Shown: positions 17,626 through 26,774 of the stretch, piece after piece
How the letters are laid out: every line of letters starts with the position of its first letter
Numbering within the stretch: position 1 is the first letter of the stretch
Origin: JALYXV01 sp963791545
GTDB taxonomy: Bacteria > Actinomycetota > Acidimicrobiia > Acidimicrobiales > Palsa-688
DNA length: 64,000 bases
NCBI GenBank assembly: GCA_963791545.1
Contig: CAWBSR010000015.1
Span: 992,001-1,056,000, forward strand
Direction: 5' to 3'
Notes under the pieces: model-generated
Told to the model about the DNA's origin: nothing
The model's database searches: none
The model's input: only the letters and a program-made list of their open reading frames with translations
Made by a program: the position numbers and the translations under genes

Positions 17626-18126
17626 TCATTTTGAGGCGCGGGCATCCCATGTCCAGCCGGCGACGGCCTCCAGGGCGCTGACACGCTGCGGGTGGATCCG
17701 TCCGTGGCGGTAGGCGATCCGCTGCTTTGAAACCCAGCGGCCGAGGGCGAAGCCGTCCTCGACGTGTCGTACCGGAACCCGGGCGTGGCCTTCGCGTGCC
17801 GCGAACCTTGAAAGAACCTTCAAGCCTTCTTGCCAGCGGGTCCAGGTGGCATCCCAGCTCCACCCGGGCAACGCGGTCAGGGCGGCCGCCGAACTGGCAC
17901 TGAGGGTGCCCCACCGTCGCGCCTGGCGTTGTTGCGCCGCGACCCACCGCCCGAGGGGATAGCTGCCCTCGCGATGGTCTTGGGGGACCAGGGCGTGTCC
18001 CTCCCGGTTGACAAAGCTGACCAGCGATAGGAAACCGGCATCCCACGCACTTGGGTTGCTGAGAGCTCGTTCGCTCGGAGCCGACCGAACGTTGCGGCCG
18101 TTGCTCAGCGGGATGGTGCTGGCCAT
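17626..18126 (-). CDS. helicase-associated-domain (HA) repeat protein
   Basis: 166 residues containing two full HA repeats. Each follows the pattern W-x-x-x-x-x-L-x-x-F, then REGHALVP or REGHARVP, then LGRWV, then LPGWSWD or VAGWTWD. A partial repeat (NPSAWDAGFLSLVSFVNREG) starts the first. HA domains normally occur in tandem in large helicase-like or DNA-binding proteins of actinobacteria; here they stand without a helicase. Its stop codon abuts the sigma remnant in the same frame, and the ferritin-like genes lie upstream, so it seems to have replaced the front of the sigma gene. Confidence 0.75.
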   Translation of the reverse strand: MASTIPLSNGRNVRSAPSERALSNPSAWDAGFLSLVSFVNREGHALVPQDHREGSYPLGRWVAAQQRQARRWGTLSASSAAALTALPGWSWDATWTRWQEGLKVLSRFAAREGHARVPVRHVEDGFALGRWVSKQRIAYRHGRIHPQRVSALEAVAGWTWDARASK

Positions 18127-18246
18127 AACATTGGGAACACTCCTCGGGCCGGGCTGTGCGGACGGTCTCGGCCGGACAGCGGCGGCGGCGCAGAAAAGGG
18201 GAGATCTGCACCACCGCCGCGGTGGCCTCTCGGCGGATACCGACGC

Positions 18247-18963
18247 TTAACCGGCGAAGGCTTTGTCCTTCTTCTGGAACACGTCGGGCACCGGATACTC
18301 GCCCAGCACGTAGTGCAAGATAGCGGCGTGCTCCTGGTCGACGACCTGGAGTTGGCCGGCCAGCAGGATCGCATCCTTGGACTTCAGTCCGGGAAGCGCG
18401 GACAGGTAGGTGTCCGATGCCGTCTGCTCCAACAGCAACGCCAGCTTCGCCACGCCGGTGACGTCGGTGACCTTGGCGAACGCAGCGTTGACCGTTGCCG
18501 CCAGCGACGCTGGGGGCTGGGTCACCGCTTGGGCGCCAGCCGAGGTCAACACGCTGTTCCACTTGTCCAGCGCGGCCTTATGGTTGGCCATGGCGGTGGT
18601 GGCAAACGACGCCACCGCGGCGGGCACCGCGCCCAGCTTGTTCGCCCCGGCCGCGTCCAAGGCACCCTTGTAGGTGCTGACCGCGAGCACCTCGAGGCTG
18701 GCCGCCAGCGCGGCCACCTTGGCGTCGCCGCCGCCGCCCGCCGCGGCCGTGGTCGGCGTCGCCCCGGTCGTCGACCCAGCGGCGGTGGTGTCAGTGGTGG
18801 TGGCGGTCTTCGCCTTGGAGGAGCAGGCCGCCACGACCAGTGCCCCGCCCGCCGCCACGCCGGTCAACAGGAAACCGCGGCGGCTCAGGCCGGCGGCGGA
18901 CTTGATTGGGGACTCATCGGTCATGGATTCGCTCGTCTCGGAGTCGGTGATCTTCGGGGTCAT
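18247..18963 (-). CDS. Tat-exported ferritin-like lipoprotein
   Basis: 238 residues. A twin-arginine signal (SRRGFLLTGVAAGGALVVAA) ends in Cys-Ser-Ser, so lipid attachment is likely. A Thr/Ala/Gly-rich linker follows, then a four-helix ferritin-like domain with metal-ligand-type residues in LEVLAVSTYKGAL, ANHKAALDKW, LEQTASDTYLSALP and DQEHAAILHYVLGEYP. Such proteins may bind iron or act as oxidases outside the membrane; the reaction is unproven. The ATG overlaps the stop of the next ferritin-like gene by ATGA. Confidence 0.85.
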   Translation of the reverse strand: MTPKITDSETSESMTDESPIKSAAGLSRRGFLLTGVAAGGALVVAACSSKAKTATTTDTTAAGSTTGATPTTAAAGGGGDAKVAALAASLEVLAVSTYKGALDAAGANKLGAVPAAVASFATTAMANHKAALDKWNSVLTSAGAQAVTQPPASLAATVNAAFAKVTDVTGVAKLALLLEQTASDTYLSALPGLKSKDAILLAGQLQVVDQEHAAILHYVLGEYPVPDVFQKKDKAFAG

Positions 18964-19829
18964 TGCATGGCTCCTTCGGCTGGCGGGCTGGCCATGGTCG
19001 GCATGGGGAACGGCCCGTCAGAAAAGCCGACCCCGCCGGCCGCGGCGGGCAGCGCCGCCACCATGGTCGGGATGGCAATCAGCTGCGGGGCGCCGCCCGA
19101 GATGAGGGCGGCCACCGCCCGCAGCACCGCCAGGTGCTGGGTTTCGACGCCCATGACTGTCGCCATGAGCAGCAGCGACGTGGTGTCGGTGAACTGGGCC
19201 AGATCCGACAGGTAGGTGTCGCGGGCGACTGTCTCAAGTGTCATGGCCAGCTTCACGACATCGAGTGGCGCCTTGAGGGTCGGCGCGGCCGCGGCCACGA
19301 TCGGCGCGTACTTGGGATTCGGGGTGTCCTGGGCTTTGCCGCCCAACGATGTCGTCTGGGCTTGGAAGGCCTTGCGATGCTCGTCGTGTTGCATCATCGT
19401 GGTCTGGGCGAACTTGACGATCACCGCGTTGCCGCTCTTGATGAACGGCAATGTGAGCGCGACGCCGTAAGTGTCCACCGCCAGGCGCTCAAGCGACGAC
19501 GCCGTCTGCAAGATCTGGACGTCGATCGCGGTGTCGGCGGCCGCGGGACGGGCCAGGATCGAGGCCATCGCAGTGCCGATCCCACCACCGAGCAATCCGA
19601 CGCCGGCGACCCCGCCGCCCACCGCACCGAGGCGGGCCAGCAGCTGGCGGCGACCAAGGTTGAAACCGGCGACCTGATCAGGGTCGACCTCCTGACCGCG
19701 GCGCTCCTCGCGAACCTCGGCCAAGTCACGGAGCGTGGCCTTCGAGTCACGCAGGGCGTCGACTTGGAGGTCCTGTGATTCGACGATCAGCTCATCGACA
19801 GCTCGTTCATCTATGCGCATACCGATCAT
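18960..19829 (-). CDS. Tat-exported ferritin-like protein
   Basis: 289 residues with a long charged N terminus and a twin-arginine signal (GRRQLLARLGAVGGGVAGVG) starting near residue 59. The ferritin-like domain carries paired Glu/His helices (LERLAVDTYGVAL, MMQHDEHRKAFQAQ, LETVARDTYLSDLAQ, VETQHLAVLRAV). It lacks a lipobox. It is the first gene of a reverse-strand operon with the 18247 gene; similar pairs sit near sigK-like/RskA genes in other actinobacteria. Confidence 0.85.
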   Translation of the reverse strand: MIGMRIDERAVDELIVESQDLQVDALRDSKATLRDLAEVREERRGQEVDPDQVAGFNLGRRQLLARLGAVGGGVAGVGLLGGGIGTAMASILARPAAADTAIDVQILQTASSLERLAVDTYGVALTLPFIKSGNAVIVKFAQTTMMQHDEHRKAFQAQTTSLGGKAQDTPNPKYAPIVAAAAPTLKAPLDVVKLAMTLETVARDTYLSDLAQFTDTTSLLLMATVMGVETQHLAVLRAVAALISGGAPQLIAIPTMVAALPAAAGGVGFSDGPFPMPTMASPPAEGAMQ

Positions 19830-20463
19830 GCCTTTCTGTTAAGGGCGAGTCGGCCGCGTCCCGGAGCAGACAGGAACACCAGGAATTGCTCGACCAGGCT
19901 CTTCTACGGAGACACACCGGCAAACGGATCAAAATATCTGGTCCCTGATTTCGCCGGTTCCGGGGTACGCCTCGGGGGTCGGCGGTCACCCCTGCTGGTA
20001 GCGACCGCACCGGGTCCATCGCAGATGAGCCCGCCGCCACTCACAAGCGGGGCGTGCCGGGGGCGGGTTCGGGTTCACCGACGTCTTTGGCGACCAGGCC
20101 GACTGTCTACCATGGCCGCGACGGGCGTCAACGTCGCTGAGACCCCTGCCGACACAGCAGGCCTCGGATCCAAGGCAGAGCTCGCCTCGGCCTGCGCCCG
20201 TTTTCACACGTCTCACCGCCGTCGCCGGCACCGGTCACTCGTCGACAGGAATGGTCTTGGCCGAAGCCGGCCCACTGGCGGAGGCGAGTTGGGCCGCGAT
20301 GCGGCCAGGTCGTGGCGGTTGCCGCGACCGGTATGCGCGGAGCCCTTCTTCGGCGTGCGGGAAACGAAGAGCGCTCCACAGGACCAGACAGTCAGGACCT
20401 CCTCGCGGTGGTTTGTAAAAGATAGTTGAGAATTGTAGAGGTAGATGAGAGCGTCCAGTGGCA
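19830..20463. other. gap upstream of the ferritin operon
   Basis: No supported gene. It should contain the promoter of the 19829 gene, but I cannot assign a consensus. Confidence 0.45.
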
Positions 20464-20751
20464 TCACCTGTCGTGTCGGGCGGCCATTGCGAACGCGAGG
20501 AAATAGGCGTCGAGCGACTGAGGAGTCGATTGGTAGTCGTTGTCGCCGACCAGGAAGTCGCAGACGACCTCCCGGGATCGGAGAGCCTCCGGGCGCTCGG
20601 CGACGAAGCGGGGGTCGGCCACGGTCAGATCGAACAGTTCCAAGGCCCGGTCGAGCGCGGCATGCATTCGACTCTGATTGCCCTGTGCCTGGGCCCGTAG
20701 CGCCCGGCTGACCTCGCTGCCGATGTTGCCGAGCTGCTCATCGAAGGTCAT
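20464..20751 (-). CDS. small conserved helical protein, function unknown
   Basis: From the ATG at 20751 it has 95 residues: MTFDEQLGNIGSEVSRAL, DRALELFDLTVADPRF, then REVVCDFLVGDNDYQSTPQS and a closing aromatic helix. I recall similar actinobacterial hypothetical proteins. The fold looks like a short all-helical bundle. A longer reverse frame reaching 21156 has no family features upstream of this ATG. Confidence 0.65.
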   Translation of the reverse strand: MTFDEQLGNIGSEVSRALRAQAQGNQSRMHAALDRALELFDLTVADPRFVAERPEALRSREVVCDFLVGDNDYQSTPQSLDAYFLAFAMAARHDR

Positions 20752-21152
20752 CGTGTGCCACCGTCCGGCGGCGAGCCTGTGTGGCCGGGCGCAGAATCGG
20801 GCATCAGCGTTAGTGGCTCCCGTGATGGGCTCCGGCCGGCGACTTGGGGCCGGTGCGAGCGAGATGAGGTGGGGGCACTGCAAGATCGTTGAAGGCGGGT
20901 GACCGGTTCCGGTGTGGCTCAGATGGTGATCACGTTGACAGCGATCGCAACGATGGTTGCCGATGCTCGGACTTGAGTCCGTAGCGGCGGGTGTCGGGTG
21001 GGGGATCAGGTCGGTGTAGACGGAGAGGGTGACGAAGACGAAGGTCCCGTGCCGCCCGCCCCCCTGCGAGACAGGCGCGGTGACGCCGACCCCCCACCTC
21101 CCCGGTCGGCTCCGACGCTGGGGGTTTTCCGACCGCCGTGATCCCAATGCGG
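20752..21152. other. gap, no supported gene
   Basis: Only the unconvincing extension of the 20464 frame crosses here. Confidence 0.4.
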
Positions 21153-21773
21153 TCACGAGTCGACCACTGCGGTCAACGCGATCAGGGCCGGCCCGATCTC
21201 GATCAGGGGCAACACGAAGTCGACTATCTCAGTGCCGATAGCGGCACCGGGCATGCCGAAGGTGTGCGATGTCGCCTCGTCTTGGGCGATCACCGTGCCT
21301 CCCGCTCGCTTGATCGCCTGGACACCCTTCTCGCCGTCGCTGCCCCTTCCGGTGAGAACGACGGCGATGACGCGTTCGCCGTAGCTGGCGGCGGCCGACT
21401 CGAAACACACGTCGGCCGATGGCCGGACGAACTGCACCCGAGCGGTGTCGGAGAGCGAGACGGTGCCCTCCGCATTGACGAGCAGGTGTCGACCCGGTGG
21501 TGCCACCATCACGGCTCCGGGCGCGACGGGCGCGCCGTCCTCGGCTATCGACACCTTCAACGCGGTGCGCCACCCGAGGATCTCATCCAGGATGGTTTTG
21601 TGATGGGGATCGAGGTGCTGCACCACCAGCACGGCCGCGGGGAAACCGGTCGCCAGGGAGCTGAGCACCGTGCTGATAGCGGCCAGGCCACCTAATGACG
21701 CGGCGATGACGACAAGCTTGAACGGGGGAACAGTCGAGGGGCCAATGGAATGGTCGGCCCTCCCGTTCAGCAC
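21153..21773 (-). CDS. CheB-type protein-glutamate methylesterase domain, stand-alone
   Basis: 206 residues forming a CheB catalytic domain with its triad visible: Ser in IAASLGGLAAI, His in VLVVQHLDPHH and Asp in LTGRGSDGEKGVQA. The FGMPGAAI segment is also present. There is no receiver domain, and no chemotaxis receptor or CheR is nearby. It would remove methyl or amide groups from receptor-like glutamates. Stand-alone forms occur in signalling clusters of non-motile actinobacteria. Confidence 0.9.
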   Translation of the reverse strand: MLNGRADHSIGPSTVPPFKLVVIAASLGGLAAISTVLSSLATGFPAAVLVVQHLDPHHKTILDEILGWRTALKVSIAEDGAPVAPGAVMVAPPGRHLLVNAEGTVSLSDTARVQFVRPSADVCFESAAASYGERVIAVVLTGRGSDGEKGVQAIKRAGGTVIAQDEATSHTFGMPGAAIGTEIVDFVLPLIEIGPALIALTAVVDS

Positions 21774-21795
21774 CCGGGCGGAGGCCAGGGTTGGG

Positions 21796-22011
21796 TCATG
21801 TGCTCGGCTGCGGTGTCTTACATGACTTGATCTTGGGGTTGACGCCGAGGTAGTTGAGGGGGCCGGCGACGATCGTCACGAGGATTGTTCCGGTTTTGGC
21901 GCAGTTGGCGGCCGAGCCGCTGTAGTAGTGACGCTGGCCGGCGGCGATGGCGCCGATGATCAACCAGACGACGAGCAGCACCGGAACGAGGGATGCGCCA
22001 CCCCTACGCAT
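21796..22011 (-). CDS. small single-pass membrane protein
   Basis: 71 residues: a short basic start, one hydrophobic segment (LVPVLLVVWLIIGAIAAG), a polar outer part with two cysteines and a second weakly hydrophobic stretch. It overlaps the end of the 22004-22387 gene by 8 bases. A decayed copy of this two-gene pair lies at 30575-31060. Function unknown. Confidence 0.7.
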   Translation of the reverse strand: MRRGGASLVPVLLVVWLIIGAIAAGQRHYYSGSAANCAKTGTILVTIVAGPLNYLGVNPKIKSCKTPQPST

Positions 22012-22387
22012 CGGTCCTGCTGCTAACGCTGGAAGTAGCCGGGGTTCCCCATTTTTCGTCGGGGTAGTTCTCCATGTCGTAGGCCGGGAGCTCGGACTGG
22101 GGTTTTCCCTCTGAGCCTCCAGCCCCGCGCATATCCGACCGGAATGACAGCTGCGATGGTTGCACCCGGTCCCACGGCGTCACCCATGGCGGGCCCAGCG
22201 GCTCATTCGGGTGCGGTTCGCACGTGGCTGATTGGCGCCGCTGTGGCGGACCTTGCACGCTTCTGGTGCGATATTCGCGGGAGACCGACAGGAAGTAGAA
22301 CGCCATGACGCCCACGATGAGGGTGATCCATGCGGCGATCGCGGGACCGAGAAATGGCAGCCCTGTTCCCAATACCGATCCGGACAT
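22004..22387 (-). CDS. membrane-anchored protein with conserved AYDMENYPDEKWG tail
   Basis: 127 residues with one N-terminal membrane helix (AIAAWITLIVGVMAFYFL), then a basic, proline-rich tail ending in LPAYDMENYPDEKWGTP. The start ATG has GAGAGGAA upstream. The paralogue at 30575 keeps the same helix and the same tail, so the tail is probably functional. Function unknown. Confidence 0.75.
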   Translation of the reverse strand: MSGSVLGTGLPFLGPAIAAWITLIVGVMAFYFLSVSREYRTRSVQGPPQRRQSATCEPHPNEPLGPPWVTPWDRVQPSQLSFRSDMRGAGGSEGKPQSELPAYDMENYPDEKWGTPATSSVSSRTDA

Positions 22388-22558
22388 CGGCGTTCCTCTC
22401 TGTTGTCGATCTTTGGGTTTCGGTCACCGGGGGCGAGGGCGCTAGCGGGCCGACTTCTGGGGAAGCCAGCGACGCCAAGTGCGCCTCGCGCCAGGCCGGT
22501 GCGACGGCATTGTCGGTCGGCCTGGTGGTGTGGTTGCGGTGGCGCAACCAGGGAGCGG

Positions 22559-22885
22559 CTAGTTGTTGCGACCCTCGGGGGCCGGCGGCCCGTCTTGGGC
22601 GTTGATGCTGGTCGTGTCGCGCGGGGTCGACTCGCCGTCTTGGCGGCCGGTCTTCTCATGCACGGTGGTGTCGAAACGGCCGGGCTCTTTGCCGTCGGTG
22701 GCGATGATTTCCTCGCCGCCCTTGACCCCTTCGGTCTTCTCGCCCGCGCCCTCGGGCGCCATGGCGCCGGTCCCGCCACCGGTGGGGCCGACCTGGCCCT
22801 CACGGTCGGTGTCGCTGGGTGCGTCTTCGCCGGTCAGCATTCGGCCTACGCCGGCGGCACGTTCTTCCTTCTCGGTTGTCGACAT
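22559..22885 (-). CDS. disordered hydrophilic protein
   Basis: 108 residues dominated by Glu, Gly, Asp, Thr and Lys, with no hydrophobic core. It resembles stress-related disordered proteins only by composition. A GGAG lies upstream of the ATG with long spacing. Function unknown. Confidence 0.6.
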   Translation of the reverse strand: MSTTEKEERAAGVGRMLTGEDAPSDTDREGQVGPTGGGTGAMAPEGAGEKTEGVKGGEEIIATDGKEPGRFDTTVHEKTGRQDGESTPRDTTSINAQDGPPAPEGRNN

Positions 22886-23426
22886 CAGTTACTTGCTCCA
22901 TTCTTGATGGGTTTCGAGCGCGAAACGTCAGTGCTCGTTTGGGATTCGCCGGGCTTGGCCACACGGCCTCGACTCGACGCCGGTGACTGCCGACCAGGAA
23001 GAACAACGCAGATTCATGACCGCAACTCACACCCGATCCATCGGGTGGTTGGGGAACACCACACCGGTGTCGGGAAATCCGAGTCGCTGCCGATCGACAC
23101 GCCCAGCTCTTCCCTCGTTCGTGAAGCTCTCACGCTGCCGGGGTCTGGGGCAGTCGGACACGCATTGCGCCCGACCGGACAACCGCCCGCAAGGGGCACT
23201 CATCCCACTCCAACCAACAGTACTCCGTGATCGGGAGTTGTCAACGTGACGGCCGATCCGAGCCCGGGTGCCACCTCCCCGAAAGGGCGGTCGGACAGGC
23301 CGAGGGCTCGCGTGACGCCACACTGCCAATGAGGCTCGGTGTGTGAAGACAGCCATAAAGGGGTATGGCTGGATATAGGCATCCAACTAATGAGTCGAAG
23401 GCCAACAAAAGGAGTTGTTGTCCCTT
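22886..23426. other. gap, no supported gene
   Basis: Over 500 bases with only shadow frames; it carries the start region of the 23427 gene. Confidence 0.45.
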
Positions 23427-23642
23427 ATGGGAACCAACACAGGCAATTTGTCTAACCCGCAGTCCGATCATTCGTTCGGTTACGCCATGGGCATGAACTA
23501 TGCGCCCGGCGGCACCGTCGTCACCTGGGAAGTCACCCCGTCGGATCGCCGTATCACGGGCGCCACCGACAACGGCAAGGTGCAGCGCGACTCGATCGCC
23601 CGCCAGTATGGCGGGGACCGCAAGATCACCGCGGCGGCCTAG
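23427..23642 (+). CDS. small hydrophilic protein
   Basis: 71 residues from the ATG at 23427: a glycine/asparagine-rich start, then GGTVVTWEVTPSDRRITG and RDSIARQYGGDRKI. AAGGAG lies 12 bases upstream of this ATG; a TTG at 23418 lies too close to it. Function unknown. Confidence 0.55.
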   Translation: MGTNTGNLSNPQSDHSFGYAMGMNYAPGGTVVTWEVTPSDRRITGATDNGKVQRDSIARQYGGDRKITAAA

Positions 23643-23663
23643 CCGCAAGCTTTGTTTTCGTGG

Positions 23664-23688
23664 CCTTGGGGGGCAAAACCTCCCAGGG
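23664..23688. terminator. hairpin between convergent genes
   Basis: CCTTGGGGGG pairs with CCTCCCAGGG (10 pairs counting G-U) across a CAAAA loop, 21 bases after the 23427 gene stop and before the end of the GAF-ANTAR gene. Confidence 0.5.
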
Positions 23689-23799
23689 CTGCAGGAAACA
23701 TGCAGGGCACACGGGCGGGGGCTGCAAACATCGGCAGGTAAACGTCGCCACGCGCGATGGCTTGTGAACCGGCTACGGCGCGGCCGGTTCACCGCAGCG

Positions 23800-24552
23800 T
23801 CACCCTGGTAGGTGAGCTTTCGTCGTCGATGGTCGACGGTCGAGGGTGGAGGGGTCGAGGGTCCCGTCGATGACGCCGTGGGCGACGTCGACGAGGCGAA
23901 GGTTGTGCTTGCGGGCGTGATCACGCAAGGTCGAGAACGCCTGTTCCATGTTGAGGTTGGCTCGCTGCGCGACCATCCCTTTGGCCTGCTCGATCACGAT
24001 ACGACTGTTGAGGGCGTGGCTCAGTTGCTCGTTCAGTGCCTGGGCCTCACGCGAGGCGCGGTGGGCGAGGATGGCGATGGTGGCGACATCAGCGAGGGCC
24101 TGGGCGGCGTCGACATCGGCCTCGCGCATCTCGCCGGGCTCGAGGTGGAACAAGTTGAGGGCGCCGATGACGACGCCTCGCAGCCGCATGGGCAGCGCGT
24201 GCACCGAGTGGAACCCCGCCGCGAGGGCTTCGGCGGCGAAACGGGGCCAGCGGCCATTGACCGTCGCCAGGTCCTGGTTCACGACCGCCTCGCCGCTGCG
24301 GTAGCAGTCCAGGCAGGGGCCTTCCCGGGATTGCAGCTCGAACAGTTCCAGCATCCGCATCGCTTCGCTGGAGGAGGCCATCACCCGAAGGTCCCCGTCG
24401 GGTGCCACCAACATCAAACCGGCGGCCGCGACGTCGAGCACGTCGACGCAGCGGTCGGCGACCAATGTCAGCAGATCGACCACGTCGAAGTCGGCCACCA
24501 GCGTGTCGGCCAACTCCACGAACGTCCTGGCGAGCAGCGCCTCTCTCGGCAT
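23800..24552 (-). CDS. GAF-ANTAR regulator 1
   Basis: 250 residues. Residues about 15-165 form a GAF sensor (AAGLMLVAPDGDLRVMASSS, GPCLDCYRSGEAV, HALPMRLRGVVIGALNLF). Residues about 172-232 form an ANTAR domain (NSRIVIEQAKGMVAQRANLN, AFSTLRDHARKHNLRLVDVA), which binds RNA hairpins to prevent termination. The ligand is unknown. It is a close paralogue of the protein at 29363-30106, and the fragment at 12184 is from a related gene. Confidence 0.9.
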   Translation of the reverse strand: MPREALLARTFVELADTLVADFDVVDLLTLVADRCVDVLDVAAAGLMLVAPDGDLRVMASSSEAMRMLELFELQSREGPCLDCYRSGEAVVNQDLATVNGRWPRFAAEALAAGFHSVHALPMRLRGVVIGALNLFHLEPGEMREADVDAAQALADVATIAILAHRASREAQALNEQLSHALNSRIVIEQAKGMVAQRANLNMEQAFSTLRDHARKHNLRLVDVAHGVIDGTLDPSTLDRRPSTTKAHLPG

Positions 24553-24659
24553 CGGGCCTCCCGTGTCCTTGGGACTCGGCCATGCGGTCGTTCCAGTGAC
24601 CCCGGACCCATGTTAGAACGCCAATGGATTTCCGGGCGACAGCGAGCGGCCATGGGGAC

Positions 24660-25379
24660 TCAGAGCCCGCGGTCGGTCTCGCCGCTGGCGGGATCGAAGC
24701 GCAGCGTTCTGGCCACCACGTCCTCGGCCACCTCGGCTAGGCGACGGTCGTTGCCGAACGCGAAGGCCCGCAGCCGAACGAGGGCCTGGCCGACGCTGAC
24801 ATTCAGCTGGGCGGCGACCATCCCCGCCGCCTGATTGACCACATAGTGGAAGTCGGCGCCGGCCTCCAACTCGACGGCCAGTCGCCCCGGCGGCGCCCCC
24901 GCTTGGAGCACCAGGATCGCCTGGGCTGCCATATCTGCCATGACCAGGGCGTCGGCGTGCTGTTCGTCGCTGAGCGGTCCGGCGCGGTCGCAGTACAAGT
25001 TGAGCGCCCCCAGGCGCGCCGCTCCCACTTGCAGGGGGAACCCGAATACGGCCCGGGCGCCCGCCGCCACCGCAGGGCGGGCGAAGGCCGGCCAGCGAGG
25101 CGTGGCGGGATGGGCCAGGTCGGCTTCGGAAACCGGCTGGCCGTGGCGGTAGGCGTCCACGCACGGCCCCTCCCCGAGGGAGTACTGCAACTCCTCGATC
25201 ACCGCGGCCACCTTGTCGGTGGTGCACACAGAGCCACCGGGCGCGTCACCCGACATCAGCATGATCCCCGCGCCGCTCATGGCGGTCACCTCGGCACACA
25301 CCTGGCACAACCGTTTCGTCTCGCCCGCTTGGCCGGCGGCCAAGCGGCTCAGGATCCGCAGACGCCGTTCACTAGCCAC
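24660..25379 (-). CDS. GAF-ANTAR regulator 2
   Basis: 239 residues, less similar to the other two. The GAF part reads SGAGIMLMSGDAPGGSVCTT, LGEGPCVDAYRHGQPV, FGFPLQVGAARLGALNLY. The ANTAR-like C terminus (VVNQAAGMVAAQLNVSVGQA and LRAFAFGNDRRLAEVAEDVV) has drifted from the usual IEQAKG start, so RNA binding is less certain. It lies 107 bases upstream of GAF-ANTAR 1 on the same strand. Confidence 0.85.
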   Translation of the reverse strand: MASERRLRILSRLAAGQAGETKRLCQVCAEVTAMSGAGIMLMSGDAPGGSVCTTDKVAAVIEELQYSLGEGPCVDAYRHGQPVSEADLAHPATPRWPAFARPAVAAGARAVFGFPLQVGAARLGALNLYCDRAGPLSDEQHADALVMADMAAQAILVLQAGAPPGRLAVELEAGADFHYVVNQAAGMVAAQLNVSVGQALVRLRAFAFGNDRRLAEVAEDVVARTLRFDPASGETDRGL

Positions 25380-25607
25380 GGCTCACCGGATCGCGCCCAC
25401 CGGCCACGCGGCGTGCCACCTGATGCACCGCCGCCGGTGTTTCACGGCACCGACGACCCGGCGTGCACCGTGCACACAGGCGTCGGCGGGTCAATCACCG
25501 ACGCCCGGACCTGAGCCGCGGCCGGGCCGGAGGCCGACCCCAGGGTTCGGCACACACCGCGCCACGTGTCGGTCGACTCGATTCGGGTGCCGTCGCACGC
25601 CCCAGCC

Positions 25608-25832
25608 CTATTCGGGGAGACCAAACGGTTCCCGGCCCCCCGCCAGGGCCGGCAACCGGTAACCCAACGCCCAGCCCCGGCACAGGTCCCAGTCACACCG
25701 ACACTGCTCCGCAGCGCGGCCCGAGGCGTGGAGCGCCTCGACGGTGGTCCCGACGGTGGCGGCGTAGGCGGCCTCGAACTCCCCGGCGGCCATCAGCGAC
25801 TCCTGGGCGATCACGGGCTCGGGCAGCGACAT
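25608..25832 (-). CDS. small protein with CxCxxxxC cluster
   Basis: 74 residues from the ATG at 25832, which has AGGAGA five to six bases upstream. The sequence is helical and acidic at first (LMAAGEFEAAYAATVGTTVE), then has a cysteine cluster in AEQCRCDWDLCRGWALGYR that could bind metal. Function unknown. Confidence 0.6.
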   Translation of the reverse strand: MSLPEPVIAQESLMAAGEFEAAYAATVGTTVEALHASGRAAEQCRCDWDLCRGWALGYRLPALAGGREPFGLPE

Positions 25833-26248
25833 CGGCTCTCCTAGGACGACCTGGTCGGACAAACGTCACTGTCACCGGGGTCCGGGGTGCGCTCAAATGG
25901 CGTGCTGGTATCTGGACCCCGAACGTACACCCCGCCGGGATCGGGCCCGACAAAGGGGCTCCACGAGGTCTCGTTTGGCGATGCCCGCCGCCGGCTTGGC
26001 CCAACGCGACACGACGCCTCTGGCCCGTTCCCCACAGGGAAGTCCTGCTATGACCCATCGTGCCACCGCCCGGGTCACCTGGGGCGTTGGGGAGCCGTTC
26101 GAGCCATTTGACAACGGCCATGTTTGAGAGCATTGTGACTGTCAGATGGCCACCCCGGTCTGGGGTGACCGTCCGGTAGGGCGAGTTCCATCTGCCCCGG
26201 ACCCCGGCAGCGTCGGCGAAGGACGACGTTTGAGGGGACGGGCAGGTG
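25833..26248. other. gap, no supported gene
   Basis: Divergent spacer between the 25608 gene and whiB-like gene; it should carry promoters for both, none identifiable with confidence. Confidence 0.45.
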
Positions 26249-26560
26249 ATGATCGGCCAACAACGCAGTTCCCGACCGGCCCCCAGGGTCGATCTCGCCT
26301 GGCGGAACCAGGCGAGCTGCCGGTTCACGAACCCTGGCCTGTTCTTCCCCGCGGGCAGCACCGGCGTCGCCGTCGGCGAGATCGACGCCGCCAAGGCCAT
26401 CTGGGGCGCCTGCCAAGTCCAAGACCGTTGCCTGCGCTTCGCGCTCGAAACCAACCAGGACCACGGCATCTGGGGCGGGACCACCGAGGCTGAGCGACGG
26501 AAACTGCGCCGCGTCTGGCTGGCCGACCGCCGCCGCCTCCTCAGCCAGGTGAACGCATGA
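26249..26560 (+). CDS. WhiB-family protein lacking one Fe-S cysteine
   Basis: 103 residues. WhiB proteins bind a 4Fe-4S cluster through four cysteines and regulate transcription with sigma factors in Actinobacteria. Here the pattern is Cys24 (NQASCRF), Cys55 and Cys61 (ACQVQDRC), with Trp52 at the position of the second cysteine (AIWGAC in place of AxxCxxC). The GIWGGTTEAERR turn and the basic C terminus (RRKLRRVWLADRRRL) are intact. With three cysteines the cluster would be labile or absent. The ATG at 26249 is chosen over the adjoining GTG. Confidence 0.85.
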   Translation: MIGQQRSSRPAPRVDLAWRNQASCRFTNPGLFFPAGSTGVAVGEIDAAKAIWGACQVQDRCLRFALETNQDHGIWGGTTEAERRKLRRVWLADRRRLLSQVNA

Positions 26561-26774
26561 GACCCTCCGACCCCCACTTTGTCGTCAGCTGCGATCCGTC
26601 TCGCAGCCAAGTTCCCGTGCCGCCCGTCGCCCCACGAGGCAGGCGCGGTGCCGCCGACCCCTGGCCCTGGTGGGTTTTGGCCGGGGTCGGCGGCCGCCTT
26701 CGCAGCAGCCAACATCGCAATCACATGGGCCGATCAACATCGAGAACCACAACAAAAGGGACAAGTGAAACAAG

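Noticed and set aside
17462..18562. 366-codon reverse frame
   Set aside because: Out-of-frame read across the sigma remnant, the HA-repeat gene and the ferritin gene end.
22232..23230. 332-codon forward frame
   Set aside because: Antisense to the membrane and disordered protein genes, which have better starts and protein-like sequence.
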